From positions 1,240,001 through 1,304,000 of the forward strand of contig JANFAH010000011.1 of assembly GCA_024663395.1 (NCBI GenBank): 64,000 nucleotides of DNA, in the 5' to 3' direction. Each line of letters opens with the position of its first letter. Positions within the stretch are counted from its first letter, which is position 1. Below are positions 10,596 to 21,922 of this stretch, one piece after another. The notes below the pieces were generated by a model. The model did not search any database and had not been told where the DNA came from. It saw only the letters and a list, made by a program, of their open reading frames with translations. The translations under genes and the position numbers were made by a program. The stretch comes from Pisolithus tinctorius (taxonomy: Eukaryota; Basidiomycota; Agaricomycetes; Boletales; Pisolithaceae).

Positions 10596-11150
10596 TTGTA
10601 CACTTACGAACCATTTGCTACTACATCTGAATTGGACGAGGGCTGGCCACAGAACTTCATGAGGTATGGCTTGTATGAGTCTGGTTCTAGCCCAATGCCA
10701 ACCTATTAATGCATGGATGAGTCCGATTCCTTCCATTTTGGGCCAAATCTAACCTTTGTCTCTACTGCAAAAACATGCATATGGCAGGACAGTACACAAA
10801 GAGGCGATGGATGTTTCTTCAAAGAATGGACACTGGGGTGATTCTCCTTATTATGGTGGGGACTCCCAATGACATTCTGGTGCGTGGTCTCATCGATTTC
10901 CATGAAGTGTGGCTCTGATATGTACTGGTCGCAGGGACAGCTCCTGCTGAAGTCGTCGAGAACCAGCGATTCTGCACATTGGAGTGCAGAAGCAAATGAA
11001 GCTAGAGCTTTGCAGCTCAACTTACTTACTGTGATTAACCAGGCAATCCATGCTGATCAAATGTTGGTGCATTCGCAAATATATTGGCAGCAGAATCTTT
11101 CAATTGATCCTGGAAAAAAATGTACAGGAATCTTCATCTTCATTTGATGC
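10596..11150. other. Intergenic stretch with one unassigned minus frame
   Basis: A 104-codon minus frame (11020-10706) is rich in His, Ser and Pro and matches nothing I know. The right part precedes the plus-strand family gene and may hold its promoter and N-terminal exons. Confidence 0.35.
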
Positions 11151-11159
11151 TCGAACTGC

Positions 11160-13108
11160 GCAAGAGGGTCTTTTGTCATGGGAGGGGACCCCATCTTCAG
11201 CACAGGAACATACTCCACCAGTGTCCAGGGAAATCACACCATTTCACACCTCATCTGTTCCAGCACACAGTGAATCTTCCTCTTGTGAATCTACCCCTCA
11301 ACCTACCAGCTTCCAGGTGCATGCCCTTACACTTATGCATGACCCCTCATTGATACCCATGAGCAGGCTCTCTTACATGGTCCAGCGAAGGATGTTCTGC
11401 ACCCTCCTGGCTTCCCTATGGTGAGAGAACGTGAACTGATCAGAATCCTATTTTAACCTTTCTTACTGTCCACAGAGTGATCAACGGGGCAGCGACTCTC
11501 TACCACAGTGGCCACCAGTCAATCTGCCACCACCTATACAACTGACACAGCTAGCTATGGCAACGTCCTCAGGTGGTTCGCTGGCTCACTATACAACTCC
11601 AAACACCATGCATCCCAGCAATATGCATCCCAGCAGACCTGAAACTGGTGATGTGACAAATGTCAACCTTGCGCAACTGCTATTGTACTTCTCTGGTGGT
11701 ATGGAAACCCTCCAAGCGTCGTTGGAACATTCGCAAGCTATGGCCCAAGCTACTTTGATGAAGGAGATCCACTCCCTCCGGAATCAGATGCAATCGGGTA
11801 CTACCACATCTAATACTACTACATCGTCTCTGTCATCTGACAATGATGCGGATACCGAAGAAGCTTGTGCTTCGTTCCCCCCACGAAAGCCCAAGTCAGT
11901 AAAAGCCTGGCGCAATTTCATTCCATCCAAACCCGGGGCCCCTGCTACTGTGAGGGACATTCAGGAGCATAGAGAATTCTTGGTGAGTGCTCATCTAGTC
12001 ATCACATCCTGCTCTGAACATCGGTTTGTGCAATTTTAGACCTGTATTCGTATCCATGCCCTCACATTGCTTGGTGTCACTGATTATAAATATCTGGCCA
12101 ACGTTAAATGTGCCCTCTCGAAAGATGAAGTGGAAGCGTTTGAGCAAGACCTTCCTGGTGCTCCCAAGGTCACTGCTACGAAATTCATGTTGGATTGCAT
12201 GGGCGACAGGGACTCCTCATTCAACCACGAGGCAATTTCAGTATTTACTGATGACTTCATTGACAAGGTTACAACTCATGGCTGGTACACGTCCTCACAA
12301 ATCCCGTGACGCTACCTTACCTTTGGGGTGGTCTCAGATGCCTTCAAAACTCACTTCGTGTACATCAAGACTCGCTACAGGGAAGTTGTCGTTGCACAGC
12401 AAAGGGACCTGATGAAGGCTAAGGTGGGGCGGAACCTGAAGTTACAAAAGTCGGCATGCCTATCAAGGAAAGGTTGTGTAAGTCTGGTTCATTGATGTAA
12501 GCTGCAGACTTATCACTACTTTCCTATGTTAGCTTTTGAAATCATGTCTCGATGCAATGGTGGATCACCCTACATTACAGAAGCACGTCTGCCTGGTTGC
12601 GTACCTTGGTATGCAGGGTGTCAGTTCTGACGAGTCTGAGGATGAGCACACAAGGACAATCGATTACCCATGCATATATCCTCGGTGGAGAAGCCTGTCA
12701 TTGGCCATGATTATGTGGCAGGCAGATGAAGTCATTGAGGAGAATGCGAAGATTCCCATTGGCAAACAGAAGAAATCTGGCACCCAACTGTGCAATCGTC
12801 CTCACAGCAACAAGTTCAATGACAACACCGCTGCACCTCCTGGGCTTCCCCGCAATTGCTATGATGTAAAATGGCTTGCCAGTCTTCCATCTCGTACACT
12901 AAAATGCCTCAGAATCCAAGAGAGTACCTATGCCTTCCGCTCTGGTCCCACCTCTGCATCAGATCCCGGAGCTCAGCCCCAGTCTGCTAGCACTACCACG
13001 CCCGCACCCACCCCTGGCATGTCGAGCACGTCACATACAGGTGATATTCAGCTTACAGCACTGCTGGATTTTGACACTGAAATGTCTGGCACAAGTTACA
13101 CTGCGTAG
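11160..13108 (+). pseudogene. Agaric conserved protein of unknown function (SSDESE family), with in-frame stops
   Basis: Exons are recognisable around 11345-11420 (ending HPPGFPM, donor GTGAGA), 11476-11983, 12040-12475 and 12535-13108. Family landmarks appear in order: a Thr/Ser-rich N-terminus with a short coiled coil (NLAQLLLYFSGGMETLQ); LTLLGVTDYKYLANVKC; a middle block FDTDDFID-like (seen as VFTDDFIDKV) and YIKTRYREVV; then SSDESEDEH and LPRNCYD toward the C-terminus. I know this family from many agaricomycete genomes, often near transposons; its function is unknown. A TGA at 12307-12309 interrupts the conserved block between SSQIP and RYLTFG; the expected residue is Arg, so CGA to TGA in a CpG is likely. 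Another TGA precedes the HPPGFPM exon near 11334. I therefore call it a pseudogene, although a recent one. Confidence 0.7.
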
Positions 13109-13129
13109 TTACAGTTCCATTGTAGACAT

Positions 13130-13660
13130 GTAATGAGAATAAATGTCATTTGTTTCCCTTTTCCCTTGCCTGCTGCTCTCCGACCTTATTTTTCAAGTAC
13201 ATCATAGCAAAGTCTCTTGCAGGCCATGCATCCTGATAGTTACTGAGAATTACGAACTTTTCCTTTGCCTATGTAAGATGTCTTCAAAGGATTGCCCCAA
13301 TATTTCAGGGGGAAGAATTACCACTGCAATAAATACCTCCACTGACTCAGAGTTCTGCTCATGGAACAGTTGACGAATATCTAAGTATTGCCTGCACACA
13401 GCATGCAATCCTTCCTTTATGGTGAAGTTAGATAGACACCTGCCTTGTAGCGCATTCTTAACTGACCTGAACTCTCTTGTATGTTTCACCGTCCCATCCA
13501 AGGGCTTCACAAAGACTGTACCCCCCAGCATTTGGTTTTGACAAGGGTCCCCGTGGGGGGGCAATCAGTACAGTACATTCATGCCCTCGAGTAGTTACTC
13601 CCATGCCTCGGGCTGGGTTTCCAGAGGCCGCCTGCTCTTTCCTTGGTTGGCTATGCAAAG
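13130..13660 (-). other. Unassigned minus-strand frames, possibly exons
   Basis: Two overlapping minus frames (13564-13250 and 13658-13458) are free of stops for about 100 and 66 codons and have ordinary composition (for example QYLDIRQLFHEQ). They may be downstream exons of the unrecognised gene at 14802 or remains of another family member. I found no diagnostic motif and no convincing splice chain. Confidence 0.3.
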
Positions 13661-13963
13661 CTGCATCAAAGTCAAAGATTTGACATGCAGTTACCGTGGA
13701 GTTGCATGGGCTGGGACTGCGATTGCAGTCAAACGTTCTCCAGAGAGTGATTGGAGGATAATATGGTCAGTAATCCATGCAAAATCACACATGGCAGGCA
13801 AAGGCCCGGTGGAGTCCCTTCTAATCAAGCTCAGAATTCCTCACCGACAAAAAATTGCAGTGATAATATAAGTTCTCATGTCATGAGTCTCAGTTTTGGG
13901 CAGGGGGGGAGGTTCTAATACAACTAAGAGACGAACTATCATAGACATTCTGTGGATGAGGTA

Positions 13964-14802
13964 TTATGCTGGAGTAGCTACAGCATCCCTGGCTCCTTCC
14001 TTCTGGCCTCGAGCACGCATCCTGCCTTTGTATGTTGACCTAGTCTTCCTCGTTACCCAAGTGGGTTCCCTATTGCCAACAAAGAGATGATAGTCTACCA
14101 GACTAGGGTGGCGATGGCCATCTGCTATACTTATCCACATGTTTTTCTCTTGCAACCATACTTGGACTCCGACATCCCCATGGTGATGAACGTATAGGTC
14201 TCTGCTCTCCACATTCGGACACTGTGGGGGGTACTCCAAAGGGTATCGGTGAGTTGATATATAATGGCCCACCATGATGCACATACCGCGGAGCTTCTGT
14301 TCTTGGCAAGGTGGGATACCAATTTCGGAGAGTGAGGCATAGCTAAAATCACAGTAGTTAGTTAGGGTTAACATCTAGTAGGGACAGAAATATACCTTTC
14401 AATTCTCTGACTCCCAGAGGCATCTGACAAGGATTTTGTTGCCGCAGTCTGCGAACTTTCAGTAGCATCAATCGCAGGATTGTTGGTCAGCATCGTAGTA
14501 GCCTTCGCAATACTGGGCGCCGAGTTGCCATCATGAAGAGGAAAACTTTGTTGGTGGATGGGAACCTCCTGTGCAATGAAACATCTGCGTCAGCGGCCAC
14601 CTCATGAAGTAATCAGAAATGACTGACATCCTCATCCAAATATTCATCAACAGTGACGATTAAATTAACTGGTAATGGCAGATATAAAGGAAACGATTGC
14701 TGATGAATCGGCATGACCTATGCACCAGTTAGACCCTACTTGTGAGCGATTTGTGGCAGTACTCACATCTACTTCCACTTGTCTGTACGGGCGGTAAGGC
14801 AT
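13964..14802 (-). CDS. Unrecognised multi-exon protein
   Basis: Exon 1 starts at 14802 (MPYRPYRQVEVD, donor GTGAGT). Exon 2 encodes MPIHQQSFPLYLPLP, and a later exon repeats the theme as PIHQQSFPLHDG, so a small module has been duplicated. The longest exon (about 14345-13964) encodes a Tyr/His/Pro-rich segment with DVGVQVWLQ and EPTWVTRKT, ending in a basic tail. I recognise no catalytic motif. The gene is transcribed away from the WD40 gene; the starts lie 229 bp apart. Whether the frames at 13.1-13.7 kb belong to it is unclear. Confidence 0.45.
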
Positions 14803-15030
14803 GTTGCTACTTCCATGAATCTGTGCGTAACAAGGCACCCTCATGACAGTCGTGAAGGATACGAGAATGTTAGGAGAAGAGAAGGTGATGGGAGACAAAT
14901 GAATGAATCTTACTTAGGTCCATTGCTTATAACTGTAACTCAAAGATCAAAGGCAAGAAGCACAAAGCATAAGGTCGTGTGGGAAAAGTAATGTGGTACT
15001 TTCAGCCTGAATCCAGACTTTACCTCACCA
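14803..15030. promoter_or_regulatory. Divergent intergenic region between two starts
   Basis: This 228-bp gap separates the minus-strand start at 14802 from the WD40 start at 15031 and must hold both core promoters if both genes are expressed. No clear TATA box is visible. This is inferred from gene layout only. Confidence 0.35.
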
Positions 15031-16530
15031 ATGGACCAGGGACAAACCAGCGAAACCGCACAGATGCGGTACACTTTACAGTGCTCACTGGAAGGGCACA
15101 AGGGTCCTATCAATTCTGCTTCTTTCTTGGAGGATGGGAACTACCTGGTTAGTGGTGGTAAGGGTTTCATTAACAATCGAAGGAAATCAATCCTCACCCG
15201 ATCCAACTTACAGCTGATGATGGTTGGGTCATCGTATGGGATATACGCAATGGGACCGCTATTCACAAACTGAGACCAAAGCAAGGGCCTGTGGTGGTAG
15301 TCAAGTGGTTGCGGGACAACATCCATCACGAAATGACTTACATTATCTCGGCTGGTGCAAATGGCACACTGGTTGTGTGGAGGTTCAACAAGGCATTGGT
15401 AGGTTAGTTCTTTCATTCTCTGCAACATACTGTTGAATAATACTCAGTTCCTATTTGAATGGGTGTCAATGGAAACTGTATTCGACTGTGTGGTGGAGTA
15501 CACCGAGCTGGACAACACGCACAATCTTCTAATCGTGACTGCACTTGGCCGAATCACCCTTTACCACATATCAACGGACAGAGGAAGTGAGTTTCCCAAA
15601 GCCACATTTTATTCATATACTAATGGTTCTAGTATCGCTGTCTCTCCTGCGAGCCGAACCTGCTTTCGATTGTCCACGCTCGCCTGTTTTGCCAATTTTG
15701 GCCCAATTCTTCAACCACAGGCATTCATTAATCGTGGCTTATCTGGACTCTTGAGAGCTGTACCACCTTTTTTCCCTTATTGCTTGCATGTAACCTTACT
15801 GTTGATTTTAGGGTGGCTTGGAATGTTGACCCATGGAACCAGATCTGGAGCCATAAAATCAGGACTCGCATGTAAGTTTTTGCCTTCTGAGTTCCTTCGC
15901 TTCAAACCTTATGTACTAATCCAGAGGAGCTACTGCATATCATGAAGAAACAAGAATGTTTCTCGTTTGGAACCTCACTGATGGCATTGATGTCTATTGT
16001 CTCAGTGATAAACCAACAGCTCGTTTGCATCATGTTCGTCATTTACGGGTGACTATCTGATGTAATTGTATTTGTCAAGTCCAATTTAGTTTGGATGGCC
16101 TGGTAGCTATCACTGGCAGCAACAATGGCCAAGTAATGTTATGGGATATTCGCTCAGGCAAGCTGACGCAGAGTCTACGACATGGTAAAGGTGAGTTCTT
16201 TGTTGGCAGCCTCTCGTATGTATATGTATGATCGCCCACAGCACTTTGCGCAGTCCAAGTTGTCAATGTATGTCATCGAGTCTATTGATAGACAAACATC
16301 TGACCAATTAGCAAAGGAACTCTCAGTATTACTCGTCGCAGGCTGGGAGTCATTATATTGTTAGTGGATCATCCGACCCTGCCGACAGTGCTGATACACC
16401 ATTACTTCAGATATGGTCCACTAAGGTGAGGGACAAGAGTAATAGAAGCATGTACCTTCGCATTAGAATGTTATGTTTTCTCATCACGCTACTCGCCATC
16501 TTGCGCATGGGGACCGTCTATGTTCAATAA
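15031..16530 (+). CDS. WD40-repeat protein with C-terminal membrane span, in-frame TGA
   Basis: At least eight exons encode a propeller of the agaric WD40 type. Examples are LEGHKGPINSASFLEDG, DDGWVIVWDIRNG, ISAGANGTLVVWRF, the central VAWNVDPWNQIW motif and GSNNGQVMLWDIRSG. The last exon ends in a hydrophobic segment (MLCFLITLLAILRMG), predicting a C-terminal membrane anchor; the stop is TAA at 16528-16530. Phases close at the first introns. Two problems suggest inactivation. A TGA at 15752-15754 sits inside YLDS-x-EL, where relatives have Arg, consistent with CGA to TGA. The join near 16048-16080 does not keep frame with any donor I could find. Known relatives are scaffolds of unknown role. 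Call it a recent pseudogene, or a gene read through a sequencing or splicing oddity. Confidence 0.65.
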
Positions 16531-17310
16531 TTTTCCACACACATATCTACATTTTATACAAATTATGTTACCAGTTCACAGAACACAGATCAGCACAGCG
16601 CTGCATTGCACTGGCAGCACAGTGATGTCAGTGGCAAGTGGCTTCTGCAAAAAAAGGGAGAGATGGCATAAACAATACACACAGACTGTGAGACATTAGC
16701 ACACTGAGTTCATCGCCCGGGCACAAAGTGCGGACTTCAAGATGACTGCACGAAATTTTGCTCATGTGAGGTGAAAACAACTCAACATTTTGTAAGGGTT
16801 TACAGGACAATGAAACTGAACATAAGACGTCAAGTAGGTCTGTAAAAACCTAAGGATAAAACAAGTCTGATCAACTTTGAGTGTTATCAATCAAATGTAC
16901 ATAGGAATTATGATTACGCTCTTGAAATCTAATTGTATTGAACTGGTCTACTCGACAAGAGGACGCTGTGAAGCGTGATGCATGTTGCAAGCCTCAGACT
17001 ACACACATACAATGAGGAATTTACTGCCTGTTATGGTAGCACCTCATTATGCAGGCCATGTCACAAAGAAAAGCCGCTCATCTGGGCTCGCCTGCAAGTT
17101 TTAGCTGAGAGATTTCAAAGTAGTGCTAGGCTAAATTCAGTGTATCTCGGACATCACGTCTCGTTAATGCATGAATATAGGAAAGGTCTGCAACAAATTT
17201 ACAAATATCATAGACCCCAGCATCACTATTTGGGTGCACAGCACAATTTTTTGTCCGCAAGCAGTTTGGCACTCGATTTAGCAGTCAGTCCACAGCATCC
17301 TTGCCTGCCG
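16531..17310. other. Gene-free stretch
   Basis: AT-rich sequence with only short, shadow-like frames on both strands. I see no gene, repeat or RNA here. It presumably contains the 3' end of the WD40 transcript. Confidence 0.5.
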
Positions 17311-17314
17311 TGAC

Positions 17315-17450
17315 TAGTGGTGGAGCAGACGAGATTTCCTCAGGAGGGCTTGGTACTTTGGGGTGCGGGTTGAGATGCGGAAGCTTTCGCTGCGGGAGTT
17401 GCAGGAGCCAAGTCGACTGTGATCTGTGCGGGCTGTGCCCAATGCTCATT
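17315..17450 (-). pseudogene. Fragment copied from the WW/membrane gene
   Basis: The plus-strand sequence GGTGGAGCAGACGAGATTTC (17320 onward) matches 28422 onward with one change in the first 20 bases. After a gap of roughly 110 bp relative to the parent, it continues with TTGGTACTTTGGGGTGCGGG and GAGATGCGGAAGC, matching 28565-28640. It is a short, internally deleted copy of the Pro/Ala/Ser-rich first exon of the gene at 25.7-29.0 kb, in the same orientation and about 11 kb away. It has no coding capacity. Confidence 0.75.
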
Positions 17451-17869
17451 GAGACCTCGACGACTCGACGAGGCGAAAGTACTCAAAAATCAAAGAAACA
17501 AGCAAGATTGTGGAACACGTGTTTTGCCATCTTTGGTATGGACAACACTTGGTCGTTCATCCAGTGGATTAGTAATAAATGATGTTTGCTCGAGGGCTGT
17601 GTACATACAAGTCTGGCTAATTTACGGAATTGAATGCTCCAATACCGCTCTGCGGAACGTTGGCAGGTCAACTTCTGGTTTGTTCTTCGCGCCTAGCGCC
17701 TGGTACTCTCTGTCCACGTGCCCGCTCTTCGATGAGCAGCTTATGTTTTGAGGTGCCTGCTTCTGCATCGGCCATAATTCTGGAAGGGATGCGGGGGGTG
17801 GCTTCAGTATTTGTGTTGATGTATATGACAAATCACAACCTCACCGTCGTAAGTGAGCTTGATCATCAG

Positions 17870-19240
17870 TCGGTAATTCAGCCAGTGCATCGTTGAAGAC
17901 TTGAGAGATCTCCTCCAAGAACTGGTCGGCATGCGATTCAACGACTTTGATTCATGTGTGCACCCAGTCACTCACCTTGACTCGATCCACCAGGTTACAC
18001 ATCTTGTCGCCTTCTAGAATATTGTACAACACCTGACCAAGGTCACGAGGCATTCGTGATATTACTTATATGAGCAGCTTACCTTGGCTGGTATATGGCC
18101 TACCGCAGAGCGGAGTCCAGAATGACAAGTCCACAAGATCTGTTCGGGGTCAATTCAAAAGCCAGTGAGCATGAACCCATTTTTACCCTTCCAGTGATAT
18201 CTTCTTCAAGTGCAAACTGTTCATCGGTATTCTTCGTAGCATCGAGTGTCATCTGAAGAGTCTTGATGTCTTGTATCATGTCATCAATACCGCCTTGTCC
18301 GGATACCTCAGCTTGTGTGGGAAGCTGGCCAATAACCTCGATAATTGGTTTGGACAAGTCATATTTCATGCAGTTTCTGGTCAAATCATCCTTCCTACAC
18401 CCATGACACAGTGAGTTCAGGATAGAGAGTTGGGGATAAGCAAACGCTCACAATGGACAAAGCACATCGTAGACTTGAGTGTAGACAGTTGCCATTTCTT
18501 CGAGCATCTGATGGTCATCGGCTCAGTATGCGCTACCATTGTCAACAGTAGGTATACGTGCCCTTATGCCGAGAGTTTTTGATATAGCTCCAATCTCATG
18601 TTTTACCCCCTGCATTCGCTGCCTAGGAATCCTATTTGCTTTTTCCATTCTTCCACGCAATGTCTTCGCTAAGACATTGATGGGTAAATCTTGCAATACC
18701 TTGAGAGTTTCCGACTCTGGACTAGGTTCTAAACTGGTGGAAAGCTTCTTAAAGAATGTTATTTCGCCAACCTACATTTCAAGGCAAACTTAGTGCAACA
18801 TTACATGTGCGGGAAGTACACCCACGTAACTTTCAAAATGCTGGTTCCCGAACATTTTCGAGAAGTACTTGATCGCCTCTTTTGTTGTCATCTTACTGTT
18901 CTGGCCACCAACTTGTGAATATATCCTACGAGATTGGAGGTTCCTACACACCAGAGATTGGTTGTCACCTTCTGATGTGGAGGGTCGGGACTGAATAAAA
19001 ATGAGGGTATGCGGAACAGAAAGCATAGAAATATAAGTACCCAGTTTAGCAATGTGTAAAACCGTTCCCTGATTCGAATTAGCCACTTCTCAGCAGTGCA
19101 TGCAAAAGTCGCACCGAATTTCTTTGAGCAGTGCTCGCCGTTTTTCATCAATTGCGTCCCGACACCAAACTTGAGGTATTGAAAGGTAACCAAGGGGTGT
19201 ATGTGTGCTTCCGGGTTGTATTGTGTAGCCCACGACTGAC
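17870..19240 (-). CDS. Unrecognised multi-exon gene downstream of HET
   Basis: Several stop-free blocks with plausible splice sites read on the minus strand. From about 19230-19090 comes FQYLKFGVGTQLM; 18980-18800 contains AIKYFSKMFGNQHFESY; 18770-18530 starts VGEITFFKKLSTSLEP; 18515-18460 contains MATVYTQVYDVLCPL before GTGAGC; 18400-18180 contains KPIIEVIGQLPTQAEV; 18040-17880 contains YNILEGDKMCNLVDRVK. Composition is helical and soluble with no membrane span, and I see no known motif. It could be a separate gene or distal exons of the HET gene, since the HET-side frames run directly into it. Confidence that this is coding is moderate; the model is not complete. Confidence 0.45.
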
Positions 19241-19690
19241 GTTACAAGACATTTGTCAACAAGACGAGGCGACAATGTCTTCAGCAACAATACTAGTTGA
19301 TAGTTGTTTGGAAGTGATAGTCCAGCGGGTCGACATAGATCAAACTTAGAATAATTGCCGCCAGAAGCCCACACAGTCACGTTGTCTCCTGCCATGGTCT
19401 CACTGGAAACTTCGCGCTTTACTGAATCATACGCTGGATCTGCCACAAGGCCTTCGAAGATGTTGCCGTCGCGTTGAAAAGTCGGATTACAATGGCCGTA
19501 ATCACCTAGCTACTTGCGCCAAGCTTTAGAAAACTTTAGGGGAGGGAAAAATATTGTTACCCACTCTAATCTGAACGTCAGGGAAATACAGAAGTTGCAT
19601 TTTAACCCCATCCATATACAATCCATACTTGGGAGAGGATAGGCCAGCCTCTCGCATAGGTCCTGGGGTTTCAACACCATTCCAATCAGT

Positions 19691-21526
19691 CTACGATGAT
19701 TTAACTTCAAAAGCTACACGAAGACGCCAGGCAATACGCACGCTCGAAGCTTCCCATGCGAGTGGACCGCGGCAACAACCACTGCAGAGCACGATGTCAA
19801 TGGTGACCTTGTAATTTCCCCTGTACCAGACACCCCACATGACCCTCGCCGCCCAAATCGATCGGGGGAGGTGGGCATGCTTGATGAAACTTGCAGTGTC
19901 GGAACTCGCATGAGGGGTAACGTCGTGTTTGGACATATTGCGAACGAGATCTGGCTGCTTGTTCCATATCGAGTGATATGCTTCCTTGGCATAATCTTCC
20001 CATGATGCGCCGCAGTTGCGGTCGCGGTTTTCATTGTAGATAACATGAGTCCATGCGCTCCCAAGGTAGTACCCAAATCCCACTGCAAAGCGAACGTCAG
20101 CTTCGTCGTTAGTATAGATTACGACGATCAAGTCATTCGTGAGCGATAGTTTCACAGAGTTTCCGACAATACTGCGCGGGAAGGCGCCGCATCGCATGAA
20201 GCCGTAGAAGGAGACGGTCCTATCGTCAAGTGTGAGATTGCGACGTGACTCATCTTGATAATAAGAAAGAAAGAGTTGTTTGACCCGCGGAAACGTCGTG
20301 GGTTCTCCTGTTGCCCCAAAAAATCTGTAATAGCGAGTAGAGTCGGACACCAAGTCGATTGTCATCGGAGGGTCCACTAAAGAGGCAGAACACCCTAGCG
20401 TGACCCTAAATAGGGACGAAGAGCCAGGATAGGGTGCGATGGGCAACGATATCTGCAGACCACCACTGGCAATAGAACATGTGCTAAGCTCTTTAATTAG
20501 AGCGTGTCCGCGCACTGTCAGAAGAATAAATTTCATCAAGTTTGCAGGCATGACCGGCCCAATAACGCCTGGCGAATGGTCTCGTGTGTGAGATTTCAAC
20601 CGTTGGACGAACCGATCGGGTTGCATATTCCGGATGCCATCGCAATCCCGGAAGTAGCTTGGATCATCTGCCAGAATGCTGCCACAGCGCCGAATTCTTC
20701 CTTCCGGATCCCAGGCGAAGATGCTATGGTCATTGGATGACCGAATGATTTCCAGCTGGAGACGTTGAAAGGCCCTCTTCCCTTCCCCGTACACCATTGG
20801 CATGTGCACCCCGAATAACCCCAGCAATGAATATGCCCGATCTTCCACCCGAGTTGTCTCTCGATCAGCAGCCCACGACATGATCTGGGCCGCACTGCGG
20901 ACACCCGAATCCATGCCGGACATCAAAATATTTCTCGAAATGCGGGTGATTTTCTCCAGGGTGTCCGCCAGGTCTCGCTTGTTGCCGATGGGCGCCCATT
21001 CGTTGTTGAAGAATTGAACGTCTCTCGGAGCTATCAGCTCCTGAAGGGTCCACCCGCGGGAGAACCACTCTGGCCAGCCCTTGCACTTGTCAAACCGCTC
21101 GAGGTTCTTTTCGCTGGGAAAGTTCGGGCTGTCGACGTCATGGAGGTACACATAGCACTTGGTCGAGTTCTCATACCACCGGTACATTGAATTGATGGCT
21201 TCAGATAGTGCCGAACTGCTGCGTTTGTCAATGCAACAAGTATCCACCCACAACCATTCGAAACCGTCCTTCATGGCCTGCTTGCAGCTCTTGAGGATCT
21301 TCTGGTAGCCGTTACGTCGCTTCACTTCCTCACTCTCCTCTCCTTCCATTTTCATTAGATTGGCCATCTCACTATAGTCCACCTCGTCCTGCCAGCGATG
21401 GGACAATATTGCATATGGTGTCTTCGCGTCATCGCATTCTTCCAATACCTTAGTTATCGTGGAAGTAACACGTCCTTTAGTGGCTGTATCCCTGTCGAGA
21501 ACTGCTTTCGCGTTCAAGAGCAGCAT
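19691..21526 (-). CDS. HET-domain (heterokaryon incompatibility) protein
   Basis: This is one long exon of 611 codons. The N-terminal HET domain is textbook: YAILSHRW (residues 38-45), GYQKI (73-77), WLWVDTCCIDK (91-101), a YRWYENS/CYVYL block (115-128), WFSRGWTLQELIAP (154-167), and a later RVEDRAYSLLGLFGVHMPMVYGE segment near residue 230. HET domains trigger cell death after fusion of incompatible hyphae. The C-terminal 350 residues are unlike any domain I know. The frame ends at TAG (19693-19691), but the same frame then stays open for about 50 codons (from TDWNGVETPG) and further stop-free blocks with family-like character follow (DYGHCNPTFQRDG; VTVWASGGNY near 19370). The annotated stop may therefore truncate a longer protein, or a splice site is missed. 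The neighbour on the right, transcribed divergently, is a P-loop GTPase. Confidence 0.88.
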   Translation of the reverse strand: MLLLNAKAVLDRDTATKGRVTSTITKVLEECDDAKTPYAILSHRWQDEVDYSEMANLMKMEGEESEEVKRRNGYQKILKSCKQAMKDGFEWLWVDTCCIDKRSSSALSEAINSMYRWYENSTKCYVYLHDVDSPNFPSEKNLERFDKCKGWPEWFSRGWTLQELIAPRDVQFFNNEWAPIGNKRDLADTLEKITRISRNILMSGMDSGVRSAAQIMSWAADRETTRVEDRAYSLLGLFGVHMPMVYGEGKRAFQRLQLEIIRSSNDHSIFAWDPEGRIRRCGSILADDPSYFRDCDGIRNMQPDRFVQRLKSHTRDHSPGVIGPVMPANLMKFILLTVRGHALIKELSTCSIASGGLQISLPIAPYPGSSSLFRVTLGCSASLVDPPMTIDLVSDSTRYYRFFGATGEPTTFPRVKQLFLSYYQDESRRNLTLDDRTVSFYGFMRCGAFPRSIVGNSVKLSLTNDLIVVIYTNDEADVRFAVGFGYYLGSAWTHVIYNENRDRNCGASWEDYAKEAYHSIWNKQPDLVRNMSKHDVTPHASSDTASFIKHAHLPRSIWAARVMWGVWYRGNYKVTIDIVLCSGCCRGPLAWEASSVRIAWRLRVAFEVKSS

Positions 21527-21922
21527 CTACTTAGGTAAGAGATATATCACAACAAGGGTGTGTGGTTGCGTGACTTATACGTACAACTCGGACCGTCAAT
21601 GTAGGACTATCAGGAGCTCGATCGCTTCAACGTTGTGTAAGAAAGCCCGAAAAACCCTCCTCTCGATTGATGGAAATCAGCCTACAGTGTATCGCGTCGC
21701 GACGGATGGAAAGGAAGAAAGTTGGAGGCGGAAAAGACAAAAGAATCTCAATGCTGGACGTAAGAAGTGCACTGTGGTAAGTGCGGGGCCTATTCGGCTG
21801 GGAGCTGAGACTACATAGGTAACATAGGATGGCTAGTGTGCAGTGCATGATGCTTGCACACGCGCCTCAGGGCAGTGCAGTGCTCGCATTCTCTCCCACA
21901 GGTCATTCCTTTTGCTGATACC
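21527..21922. promoter_or_regulatory. Divergent region between HET and GTPase genes
   Basis: About 0.4 kb separates the HET start (21526, minus) from the first candidate GTPase start (21923, plus). No repeat or RNA is visible. If both starts are right, it holds both promoters. The assignment is from layout only. Confidence 0.35.
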
